Assembly (NCBI GenBank): GCA_013397795.1
Contig: VZTJ01003847.1
Span: 769,905-833,904, forward strand
DNA: 64,000 nucleotides
Origin: Orthonyx spaldingii
Taxonomy: Eukaryota; Chordata; Aves; Passeriformes; Orthonychidae
Reading direction: 5' to 3'
Shown here: positions 11,601 through 23,600 of the stretch, in pieces
Numbering within the stretch: the first letter of the stretch is position 1
Layout of the letters: each line of letters begins with the position of its first letter
Made by a program: the position numbers and the translations under genes
Notes under the pieces: generated by a model
What the model saw: only the letters and a program-made list of their open reading frames with translations
What the model was told of the DNA's origin: nothing
Database searches by the model: none

Positions 11601-14600
11601 GCAAACTGGAACGTTGAAAGAAGAATTTGTAGGTGTTCACTCACTGTCACAAATTTGTGCTTTAGTATGAAAGGTTTAACTTTTAAGTGGCTTTTCTTCT
11701 TGGTTGACAGAGTACAGTACTGTCCTGAATCTTCAGAAAAGCAAGAAAGAATGGTTCTGATAAATGTGTCGCATCTTAATAAATTTAGACTCTCTCAAAA
11801 TGTTAAGAAAAAAAAAGAGGAAAAAAGCTCACTTCAAGCTGTTTTATCATAATGGGCTTAACCTTTGTCTTATTTTTTAATATTTACAGTTTTTTTCAGC
11901 TGCAGAATTTGATCAAAGGAACTCACCGTTAATATAATGTGTAGCATGCTAGAGCTGATGAGGTAGTGGGCTTATTTCACAATTCCAACCCCCCACCTGC
12001 TGCTAAAATCTATAGCTCTTTCCTTGATGCTGCAGTATCCGTCTACCCCAGCACCTGCCACATTTCACTTAAGTAATTGTTTGAAAATTAAAGGTTACCC
12101 ACCCTCCTGGGAAAGTTGGTGGAGACCCGTTCCAAAATCAGCAGCTTTTCCCCTTCCTGAAATAAATTTTGGGGTTATAAAACTGTGTCCAAAGTCATCA
12201 CAAACCTGTGCTGGATTATGAGTCGCATTGTCACTTACGGTGTGCCTGAGCTTTTGTTTGGCTAATATGGACAAAGGAGTCTGCTTCACATGATGTAAGA
12301 AGTGTTTGCCCTAAGAAGAACAGAGGTCCTCTTGAACCAATTAGGCAAAAATAACAGCTGGGCTACCCACTAATAAGGAAGGTGCTGCTAAACCTCTTTT
12401 CATTGTGAGAAGAAATAAATCTTTTAAGGCTTACTCCCTTGCATTTTTATAGAGAGCAATTCTTTGAAAAATTCAGCAATCCAGCTGGGTGATATGTGCA
12501 GGAAGACTGTGAAGAAGATAAAGAAACTTTTAAAAATAAAAAATGGTATTATAGCTGTTAGATTTGGCAATTATAAATGTTTCATTGAAGATTTCAGTAT
12601 TTAGAGAAAGTTCTACTGTTTAAATTGTTAAGAACGTGGAGTTTGGGGCTAGCACAACAGGCAGTCTCGCACAAGTTCCTTGTAGCTTGTTCTGCAAGAG
12701 GACATTCCTTCCTGGAGCAAATCTCTTCTGATATCTTCTTTAAAGGAAGGCAGCCCATATGTATTTTTAGTAAGTCTGAGAGAAAAGCAGGAAGAGGAGG
12801 TCACAGAGGATTGGGACAGTTAATGCTAACTTTATGGCCTTTGCTTTTTCTGTGAAAATATTCCCATCCTGGCCAAGCACCTACTTAGGTAGGGAGTGCA
12901 CCTGTGTTGCCCTGACAGATTAACTCTTCCTGAGGAAAATCTCTTAATGCCTTAAGGGGGTTGATTTGGAACTGGTCAGGCACAAAGAAAGGAAGGAATA
13001 TCTAGAATTCCTGGGTGAGTGCTACGCATCATGATTTACTGATTATTTTAAAATTTTTTTGTATATGTTACAAGTGGCAAGTGGCAACTGGAGCTATCTT
13101 TATCATCCAGTGAGAAACACATCTTCCCCATGACTTCATCCTGGATCTGTGGAGGAGAATAAAGACCAGAGCAAGTTTGACAGTACTTCTATGCATCTGA
13201 GATGTGTTCTCTTGGTAGCATCCCAGATTATTTGGGGAAAAAGGACAGAATTTTTTACATGGTCTTTACTGACCAAATTTTTTTTTTTTTGTCTAAGTTT
13301 ATTGAATTGGGCCCCCTTTCAATAGCTTTTTGCTGTTACTATCTAAACATAAGTAATTTTCCTATATGATAGAATTACAGAAGGTTTGACGTGTGAATAA
13401 GCAGTTAGCTGAACTGAATGCTTCGGCATTGAGTTAGCTGATCTCTCAAAGGTGTGTCCTCTTCTGAGGGGCTGTGAAGTGTGAGTAAAGACTTTCTGAG
13501 CAGAAGACAAGCAAAAATATTGCTAGTTTTCCAGATGCCACTGCTGTACATTGTGGAAGTGCTGCTTCTTTGTGTTTTTCATTCGAATCAGTGGACTATT
13601 GGCAAACAATCAGACAAGTCACAGAAGAATTCAATGGCACAATTATTCCGATATTTGTGGTTTTCCTCTGTCAAACCCTCAAAACCATTTGAATGTTGTT
13701 AGGAATATCTGTCTTTGTAAATATATTGTAGCTGAGCTGTCTTTAGAAGTATAATTTAAAGAACAAATTTTAAATCATTGGCTGCTGTCCTAATGTCCTG
13801 GCTTACTGTTATTTTGGTCAGCGGGTGGCCTGGTCAGCCTTTCCAAAGCCAATTTTCATTTTAAGTTATTTTTATTTCTTTGAAATAGGCAAAGCCTTTG
13901 GAAAATGAGGGAGCAGCCTGCTTGTGTTCATGTGTGTGGATGAAGGCTTATATGTGCAACAAAGTAGCTGTAGAGTTTTTATATTCTGTTTGCAGTAATA
14001 GTAAACAGAGCATCTAAAATAACCACTTGCACATTGCAACAAACACATCATCATTTGCTTAAAAAGAGTTATAATTACAGTTGACGAAGCATGGACACCA
14101 TAAAAAATGCATTAGTTTGGCTTGACACATTAATTACCTGTTTTTGCAGATGTTTTTATATATTGTTGTGTGAACAGTTTACAAAATAATTACAGGAAAG
14201 TCATATGGAAAATAAACTAAGTGGGTGGTTTCTCGCCTTAATATTTTCATTCATGTGAATCTGTGTGAGGCACAGCTGCTCTGTAGCAAATGCAGAGGGA
14301 GAGAGAAAGAGACAGGGAATCTTGAGGGGTTTTTATTCTAAGGTCTCTATGATCAGCCTTGCTGCACTTTTATATCTTGCTTTAGCAGCGTAGTTTTTAA
14401 AAGTGTAAAATGACATTGCTGATTTAATCCCAGTGATCAGGAGGGGGGAAAGGCTTTGATCCTGATCAGATGAAACATAAATCTTCTAGTATCTGGGAAA
14501 ATAAATGAAAAATCAATATTATTTTAAGCAGGATGATCTTTTATGAGCAGTTGTAAAGATTCATCAAAGGCTTTGACACAGTTTAAACATTTCCTGTTTG

Positions 14601-17600
14601 CTGCCATTTAAAGAAAAATGCCTTTCAAGTTTAGATTGTAATTAGAGAGATACCTCTTCAGATTATTGTGGGCTAACCACAGAATGGAAATAGGAGCTCA
14701 ATATGCTCACACAATATTTAAAGCAAAAGTTCTTAACTAGGAACAAATTATTATTCCTAATTTATTAGAAAATAAAATTTATACTTTTGAAAATACACGT
14801 TTTGCATAACTAAAACCAGTATTTCATGGCAAAATGTAACATTGCATTTAAAAAAATGCATGAAGTCTGAATCACAGCTTTGACATCTGTCAGATATAAG
14901 GATTTGTTCTAGTACTGTGTTTTAGTGATTTATTTGGTTTTAAGTGAACAGTTCTATGACCTCGAATTTGGCATAAATGCTAAAGATTATTTTTAGCTTA
15001 ATGGGGTCTTTATTGTTACTGTCTGTGTTTGAGGCTTTTAAAGTAGCATTTATTTGTTTATTAAATTTACATCCTGTATTTATTTACAGATTTTTGTGAG
15101 ATATTGGCTGTTTAAATGGGAATTTGTATTACAATGTAGTTTTTTACATTTTCTTAGTTAAACTAATGCAAAAAAATAAAAAGCCAAAATCCTATTTTCA
15201 TAAACCTAATTCTAAATCATCCACCTGTTAAAGTATTCAGAGACTGAACTGTTAATGATCTTATCCACAAATACGATGCAAGAACTTGTTGAATAAATGT
15301 TGTTTTGTGAATCCACACCCTTCTTTATGGCTGAAGATTTTAACGAGGGAACAGTTTGCAAAGGTTATTTAACAAATTACTCAGGAAGGAAAAGTAGAAG
15401 GAAAACTGAAATTAATGTCTTGTGAAAGTAGGGAGAACAAAGACAGCTCTAAGGGGACATCCTAGCTGGTTTGCGTTAATTACTGTAAAATTACTGAAGC
15501 ATTGTAGAAAAGCAATGAACATCCAAACTAAATACACATAACTAACAATTAAGCAGTGAGCTTGACTTTTATGATAGCCTTAGACACTAACCTAGAAGTT
15601 TTCTATCAGCCTGCTTGAAGGAAATGCTGGCTAAAGAGTTATTGTTGCTGTGCAGATGTCTTGTTTTCCCTGAGCAGCTGGCACTTCGTGTGTCTGAGAG
15701 AACGTGGGTGCTCACCAGTGCATCGAGGAAGTTCCATGGTGCTTTAACACTGCGTGCAGAGATGAAAGCAAGAGAGGTAGTCGTGTTGTAAGAAATGGCA
15801 ACGCACGCTTATAAAACATAATACTGTGTATCTACTCTCTTTTGATAATGTCAGCTTCAAGTTCAAAGAGTTGAGTGATGTTATTTTTTTTATCCTAGAT
15901 GGGAGTAAGACTGGCAGTCTCATCAAGGGAACTTTTTACCAAGATTCCCCATGGTCTTTAGAATCAGAGAAATTACTGAGATATTGATATATATCCATAA
16001 TACTGTATGCTGGAAGTGCACTGAATTTCTGAGTGTCCCAAAATAATTGTAGGCAAAGGTTTTTATAGAGCAGTCTTGTGTCTATATCCAAGGAGGTGAC
16101 AATCACTTTTCCCTCCTGCTGTGAGGTGAACAGTAAAATTTGCAAGAGATCATTTACCACAGAACTTGGGGTACACCCAAAGTCTGTTCTGCTTACTTTT
16201 GGTGGAGTCTGGGTGTGATGGTTCTGTGTGTTTAGGTAGTCTCTAGTTGCGATATGAAAGGAATGGGAATCTCCATTTTATATTAATCCACCTTGATTCC
16301 TACCTTTAATTCTGCCCTTGAAAATCTCACAGTGTTTTACATATTGCCACATTTGCCTCTGAAAACCTCCTGCAGTAATTTCTGAATGCAAGCATTCACA
16401 CAGTAACTTCTCTGTCAGAAATTCCATAATAAGTTTGCTCTTTTTTATGAGACTTGTTCTTGATAACCCACAATAATCCTGTTTTTTTCTTATCAGTTAC
16501 AAAGTTTCTTGTTGAACTCCTTCAAGGTTGCACTCGGATTCCTTTCATGGCCCGGTGATCAGTGTCTTATGAGTTCCAGTCTTTGTTATTGTCTGTTATC
16601 TGCCGTTGGTTGGGGTTTGTGTATTTGTGTGTTTAATTTATTGCCTCTCCTGTTCCTTGCCTTGTCTTTCATGTGGAGTAGCTGTTGGGCAGATATCCTT
16701 GCAATTCCTTGCCCTGTTTGAGCCTTGGTTTGAGAGGTGCTGGCTTGCACCTGGCAGCGCAGAGCCCGTCACAGTCAAGGCTTTGTTTCTGCAAATCTTG
16801 GATGGCCTCAGTTAGGGCTGGGAGAGACTGTCACGGCCATATAAAGTCTATGCTGTCCTTCAGTCTTCTTCTGAGACAGTTGTCTCTATCTTTTTTCAGC
16901 ATTGTAATCTCATTTCTCTGTTGTAACAATTGTGTCTTAGAGTCTCTTATCTTTGCTTGGCGGTTGACTGGTTGAGTGTTGCCGTCACAAATTGAGTCTG
17001 TTACAGCAATGTATTGCCCAGGATGTGAATGCCTAAACAAAGCTGAATGCTTCAGTGTGAATACAGGGTTTGTGTGGTATCATGGCATTCTCACCAGGAG
17101 TTTGGGTAAATTAGAAATAGTACAGTGGTGAGTGAGCCATCTGAAAAGTGAAGTAGTTGGTGCAAGTGCTTATTCCTTTCTGCCCATATTGTCCCAAGCC
17201 AAGAGGCAAGCAATGGCTAGCATTGGAAAGCTGTGAGCAGGAGTTCTTAGTGTCTCTCCTCAGTTGCCTTCTTGCTTTTAATAGCATTTCTAGAATTAGA
17301 GTCCATACTGGAAAACTGAGGAAAAAATAAGTTTGTTGTTTTGTTGTAAACATCTCACTGTGTCTTTATTAATTGATTTTGCGTTTTGGAATACAGTGTT
17401 TGGATCAGTGGTTTGTTTCAGTTCTTACCTGTGTTACCATAGGAACATATACCAAATCACAGAAATATTAGGAAAGGCTTTTTATTTACCTTAGTCTATA
17501 GCAAAGCTTAATTTGTTATTTTTGTGGACCTCTGGGATCATAGTACTGGATTTTTAGAATGTGTATCATTAGGTTGGATTATGAGTAACCCAAAGAAAAT

Positions 17601-20600
17601 CAAAAAGATAGAGTCAAAGTAGTCATGTGCTTTGATTACTTAGTACCTCTCTCTTTATAGAAAACATAACTTTTTTTTCTCCATTGAGGTGAATCAAGTC
17701 CAACACGTCGAGAAGCAGTGAAAAGGAAGACTGCAGAATACCTTATGCGTGCTGAAAAAATTTCCAGTCTATACCATAAAACCTCTGAAGATGCATCTGT
17801 TTCTATGGTAGGCTTTAATTTATTTTTTCTGAACCAGAATTTGGTATAATTAAGTAGCATATCATATTAAAGCTTAAGGTTCGAAAGCTGTCTGGAATTT
17901 CTCTTTTGGGAGGCCTGTGGAATATTTTGACGTTGTGTTTTCTGTTAAGTTGCCATTCTTTCTGATTCTTTATAACATTACGAGGAGTGCTTGGTTTAAG
18001 ACAGGACTGCTTTTCACATGGTTTCCTACTGGTCACGGTTGATGATGTAGACGTTTTTCATCACGCTGAAGAATCTAAAGGTAAAGCAGAAAACCACACT
18101 GAAATGTAATATGTCATGTGACTTTTCCGTGAGAGTATTGCTCAGTCCTGTAGGGAGTGAGAAACCTGTTGGTTTCTTTAGCCTAGTAGCACATAGTGAT
18201 GTATCAGAAGTGAGTCAAGAACAGGATAGAGGGGATCAGATTAATTTTCCACAGAACAAGTACTTAATAGAGCAGAGGTTCTTCCTGATCCTTTAAATGT
18301 CTCTCTTGGATATGCCTGTGGGATCAGCTCCTTCCTGAGTTTTGAGAAGTTTCTGTGCTTATTCCCACTTTCTTGAGCAGAATACCCTTATCTGTACTTG
18401 TACAAAAGACAAACGAAGCTTGTTCTAAGATACCCTCCATAAACATGTACCTGGCCCTTCCTTAAACAGTTCCTTTGGGATTTATCTGTTTTTACTTCAG
18501 ACTTTTACTGCAGTTGTGCTAACCTGTGTTATTGTCAATGACTGCCTTATTGCAGTAAGTATAAAAGCCACAAACTTCCTGACTCTCTAGGATCAAGGGA
18601 TAACAAAAGGGATGGAAGATTATTGCTTCTTACTTTGCACAGATCTAAAAATGCTTTAAGAAGACAACTGCTGCAAAAATTGGAAGCCTTCTAAAAGCTG
18701 TCTATCTAATAAGTAAATTTAAAAAGCAAAGACACTGATTTTTAAGGGTAGATTTTTTCATGTTGAGAGCCCACAAGTACAATTTTGAGGATGTTCCAAA
18801 TGGGATATATTTTGTGAGGCTTGGAGTCTTGCTGTTGCTATGAACTGTACTTTGAACAATTTAATATTTTGGACAGATATGAACTCCTACTAGGTATTCT
18901 TTCTTTGGGTCAAACACCCCTGAAAATGGGGAAGAATCTATTATTGAATGGAATCCTCAGTGTGTTTGGAAACTGAAGAACAAGAGAAAAAAACCCACGA
19001 ACAACCTATTTTTGCCTTTTTATAAGTTTAAAAACTAACTGTGGTTGGGAAGGAGGAAGAAATAGGTTGCATTTTTCTGTGTGAACTTGAGAGGTAAAGT
19101 ATTTCCTCTTTTATACTGTACTGAATAAGACACATGCCTTCTTTGCAGATCCGAAGCAAAGCAGATTTAATTGGGATAAGACAAGGAAAAAAAAGCAGAG
19201 AGAATAAAAAACCATTCTCCTTCTGTGTTGAAACTCAGAATTGACAAATTATGGCAAATCTTGTTTTGCACAAAGTGTTGCACCTGGGTGATTCTCCTGT
19301 TTACAAAAAAAGCCATGTTGCCATGATTTAATGTCCTTTATTTGCTGCTCTTCAAAATACATAAATTTTACTTTTATCTTAGAGCTTTGGAATTTGCTGA
19401 CATTGAGAGCAGATGGTACTTATGGGTGATGATGGTTGTGGTGAGGAACAGCTTGTCTCTGAGTTCACAGATGAAAGTTAACTGGGAGAAGGACTTAACT
19501 CCCAAAATTATTGTAAGGGTAGTGACCACAAAGAGTTGGCATGCTCTGTGCTTTGGCTTAGTGTCTTAAGGAAAATGAGGAATGTGACTGTTCCTGCATG
19601 TTGGTTGCTGAGCAGACCTGAATTCTTGCACATTAGTTGCTGCTTAATATTTTTACTGCCCAAGATAGTTTATGTTGGAGTGTGGATGAACTATTCAATC
19701 ACATGTGAGCAGTGATAAGTGCACTGAAACAACCTGCATCTGTATACAGTGTGATTCTTGGGAGATACCAGTGGCAACTTGCAGATACTTTGTGTCCTTC
19801 TAAAGACATTCAATCCATGGTGGGCAAGGTTAGTGCAGTACCTGGCCCCTGTTAGGACTGGCAGAGTGCATTTTTGTCATGAGGAGCAGGGTTCAGTGCA
19901 GGAATGTCATGGGCAGTAGGTTTGCTGAGACTGTTTGCACCTTGCAGGAAGAGATCTGGCTGGTTTGTGAGTGTGGGCATTCAAGGCAAAGTGCTCTTGT
20001 TCATGACCTGGTGTCACAGGGCAGAACTGCCTTGTCACCCCTGTCTGCTGTAGGTGGCTTTGTGTTTCCTATTGTGCCCTCAAAAGGAGCAGTCATGGGG
20101 ATCAGCATCAGAACTAGGCTGACCTGTCCTTTTTACACATGGAATTTTACTTCCTTCTCCTCCACCAAGCCAGAGAGCTGTCCAGCAAAGGAAGAGGTAA
20201 GCTCAGAAGTGCAGGTTCAGTTATTGTCCTGCACTTCTCAGCCTGTCAGATCTCCCAAAGGCTTGGGATGCCAGCCAAGTGCTGAGCCACGGGCAGCAGT
20301 CTCAAAAGACTGCCCCCGCTCAATGTGCCCGAAGCTACCCCTTCGGTGTCTGAACACCACAGGAAGGTAAAGCACAGAGGCTGGCTTTTCTCTGGGGGCC
20401 TGGGGCAGGAGGAAGCGAGCCATTCTGTCATGGCTTGAAGTGGCAGTCCTGTGCCTCTTCTAAGACCAGATCTCCCTAAAAAGGCAAAAGTCTGGTATTT
20501 GAGAGCTGAGAAACAAAATTGTCTTTGATGCCATGGAAACCAAATAAATAACAACAGTACCTTGTTACTTTTCAGCACTGTAGCTCTCAAGGATAGAATA

Positions 20601-23600
20601 CTTAGCAACAACCCTGCTGCTGGCAAGTGCAAGTGGTGAAGAGAGGAACACCAGAAGGTGGTGTTTGGAGAACCCTTGGCATTGTTAAAGAAAGGTTGTG
20701 GGTAGAGGGCTTAAAAGAAACATAGGAAGCTGACACAACTTTGAGCTTGAGCTGGGAACTCATCTGAGTGTCTTGTAAACATTGAGAAAACCTTCCTGTG
20801 ACCCGTAAGAGTAGGAGACGTGGAGACAGCTTCTGCAGCTTTTAAACAGGCGTGTGGACCTCCTGGAAAAGCAAGCTGCAGCACGTACTGTCCTTTTCTT
20901 CTTCTTCCTTTGGTGCAGCACAGCAGCCTCAAGGACTGTCTCTTGGTCAAGTGCTCCAGAGCGCTATGTAAGAGCAGCACTGGGTCATTTTGCAGATTCT
21001 CAAGCTGCATTTTCTCCTCTGCCCCTTTATAAGTAGCATCTCTGGGGAGCCACCTCCAAGCCCGAGTGGGAGCTGAAGCAACAGCCTCTGAATTCACACT
21101 GGATTGACCATCAGAAAGCTGCAATCTTGTATATCTGTCAGCTGCAAAGCCCAGTTCAGCCACTTATACAGGCTGTGGGGCCATTTTAACTTTGGTAGTT
21201 TTTATAAAGCATATTTTTTCCCTCTTTGAAATTAGTTCTGATTCTACTTATGCCTAACTTCGTATATTCAGGGTTGTTTCTTTTTGCACCATTATGAAAG
21301 CTGTTGTCTTCTAAAATGTCAATTATTTTTGATTTTCAAAGCAATTTAGTAACAAGAGGTACATGCAAGCCTGATGCCCAAACAGAAGAAGCAGTCTTTG
21401 TGGTTTCAATAAGATATCTTCCTAAAATTCTCATTAAATGTGCATGAAAATTACATGAAGCATAAAGAAAATGCACTGCTGTAGTTCTGTGAGATACAAA
21501 TTTAACATAAAATAAGAGATTCAGTCTCAACTTCTAGGATCACATCCAAGGTGTGTCCCAGCTTCAGGAAAGGTACATTCTCCAACTGGTGCTCACTGAG
21601 GGCCTTCTGAAGCACACTGTAGTTCTGTCTGGTTCAGATGCAGGCAGAAATGCAACCTGGTTTTCTCCTAGTGCAGAGAGGAAGGAGCCAGGATGTTTGC
21701 CAGACCAGGAGAGCTGGAAGCACTGTCACACCCATGAGGCAGATACCCGTGTATCTGCATCAAAACAGGGCATCTCCTTGCAGCAAGTGAAGATCTGGCT
21801 GTGCTACAGGGAGATAGGTGCTGAAGTCATCAGACTCAGACCTCTGAATGGCGAGGGGAGATTGTGCATTTTGGTGTGCAGGTCTGCGCTGGTGTTCATG
21901 AAAGTTCTCTTTTCTTATCCTGAGGATCTGTTGTGACTGATGTCAAAGGTGGCAGCATTAGCAGTTAAATTAGCAGAGCTTTCTGGGTGAAAGAATGAAG
22001 AGGTGAAAATAAAGATCAAATATTTAATTAGAGGGAAATCTAGGGAAAGCAGCACTTGTGCTGGGAAAGCTTTGAGAAACCAGTGCAAGGGGCATCATTG
22101 CTTGATCTCATGGATTGCTTTGAGCAACCAAGGAAGGATCAGGACTCCACCATTCCTCATGTTTTGTAGCATCCCAGGAAGTAGAGGGGTGCAAGGAACG
22201 CCCACAATAGATGTTGGGGTGCCCCCAGCCTGAGATGTGCACATAGTGTGGTTCTTGGGGTTGTTCTGTGCAAGGCCAGGAGCTGGATGTGATGATCCTT
22301 GTGGGTCCCTTCCAACCCAGGGCATCTTGTGATTTCCCATCAAATGATATTTGTGTCACTGGGCTAGGGATGGTGCTCTTGCCTTAAATGAGGTTAACAT
22401 GAGATGCCCTTTCTCTTACCTGACTGGTGGTGTACTTCTCTGTCTCCCTCTGCTCTAATACCTGCTGGCAGTGATGCCAAAGCTGAGGCAGGAGCTATGG
22501 TCATAATTCCTTGTGTAGCTTGCAAGACCAGAGCTTTCCAAAGGCAAAAAGTGGCCACAGGCTGCTGAGTCCTTGCAGGAGCATCACAATCAGCATCAGC
22601 CTTTTCTACGTGAAATTTGCACAGAATAACCAAAAGGTGATGGTGGGACAGGAACTGGTGATAACTATCCTAACTCTATATAAATCCGGCTATGCACCTC
22701 AGAGTGTAATCTGGAAATAGAGAGGGCCTGACCAAAACAGAGAAGATCCTGGGACACCTGAGCAGCATGCTGAGCATTTGAACAGGCTGCTGAAGGCCTT
22801 CTGCAGGCAGAGGTAGCCTGCCACTTTGTTCAGAATATTTGTCTCATTTGTAAAGGCAAATTAAGCTTTTGATTTTTTTTGTTATCCTTCTTCCTGTATT
22901 TTTTTTTGTTCCTCTGTTTTTTGATGAGAGTAGGGGTTTTTAGTTATTTTTCTTATTGCTGCCTAGATGGTGAGCTTGGATTTTTACTCTATTCAGAGGA
23001 GCAGGCTGTTTCATAGAGTGCTTAATTGCTGTAGTTTTGGGAATTGTTCTGGGAATTTAGAGTTTGCTTCCAGCCTGCTTCACAACTGAATGTGATGCCT
23101 CCCCATCATTGGACTCTTCTATTAGACTTTGAAACAGCGAAACCAAAGTACTGTAAAGAGCAGAACTGATAAAAATGGAGAGCCTGCTGGGAGCTGTGGA
23201 GATGTGGATGTGATTGTAAATCCCTTTAAGGTAAGAAGTGACTGTAGAGCACATGTATAAAAAACAGTGCATGTACACAGTATTGCCAACTGTGCCACCA
23301 CTGGTCACATTTTAGAGAAGGACCTAAAATATATATACTGGGTTGTTTGGCTCTTTGGACAGGATGGGTGCAGAAATCTGATTGTATAGCATTATTAGAC
23401 AACTATTAACTTCTGTAGAGATGTACGAACTTAATTCATTGGTTGAAATGCTATACATAAGAGAAAATTTTAAAAGCATGATTATTGAGGAAGGGTTATA
23501 AAATGTAATAGTGAGCAGTTAGAAGTGAAAACCTTTTATAGTAGTCTAGAGGATTAGGAAATGTTCTCTTCCTTTAAATGTATTCCTTAGAATGCTTTTG

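Larger units (their letters stand above)
3822..17688 (+). other. RPS6KC1 intron (about 13.9 kb)
   Basis: Phase 1 intron from GTATGG to ccattgag. It contains an ancient MIR-type SINE at about 4130-4315, an 8-bp-arm palindrome at 5255-5273, and a CpG-richer patch at about 6360-6760 with several chance open frames. AT-rich TAATTA-bearing blocks at about 14040-15330 look like conserved non-coding sequence by composition. No embedded gene was recognised on either strand. Open frames of 60-130 codons scattered through it have no family resemblance. Confidence 0.85.

Noticed and set aside
16320..16400. Weak resemblance to the MIR 5' half
   Set aside because: Matches are short and scattered; not above chance.
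18040..18110. TGATGAT with CTGA downstream, second C/D-box-like pattern
   Set aside because: No terminal stem; boxes are common in AT-rich DNA.
19150..19240. Exon-like acceptor ctttgcag followed by 31 open codons in phase 0
   Set aside because: No donor before the stop and no nearby polyA signal; Lys-rich low-complexity peptide.
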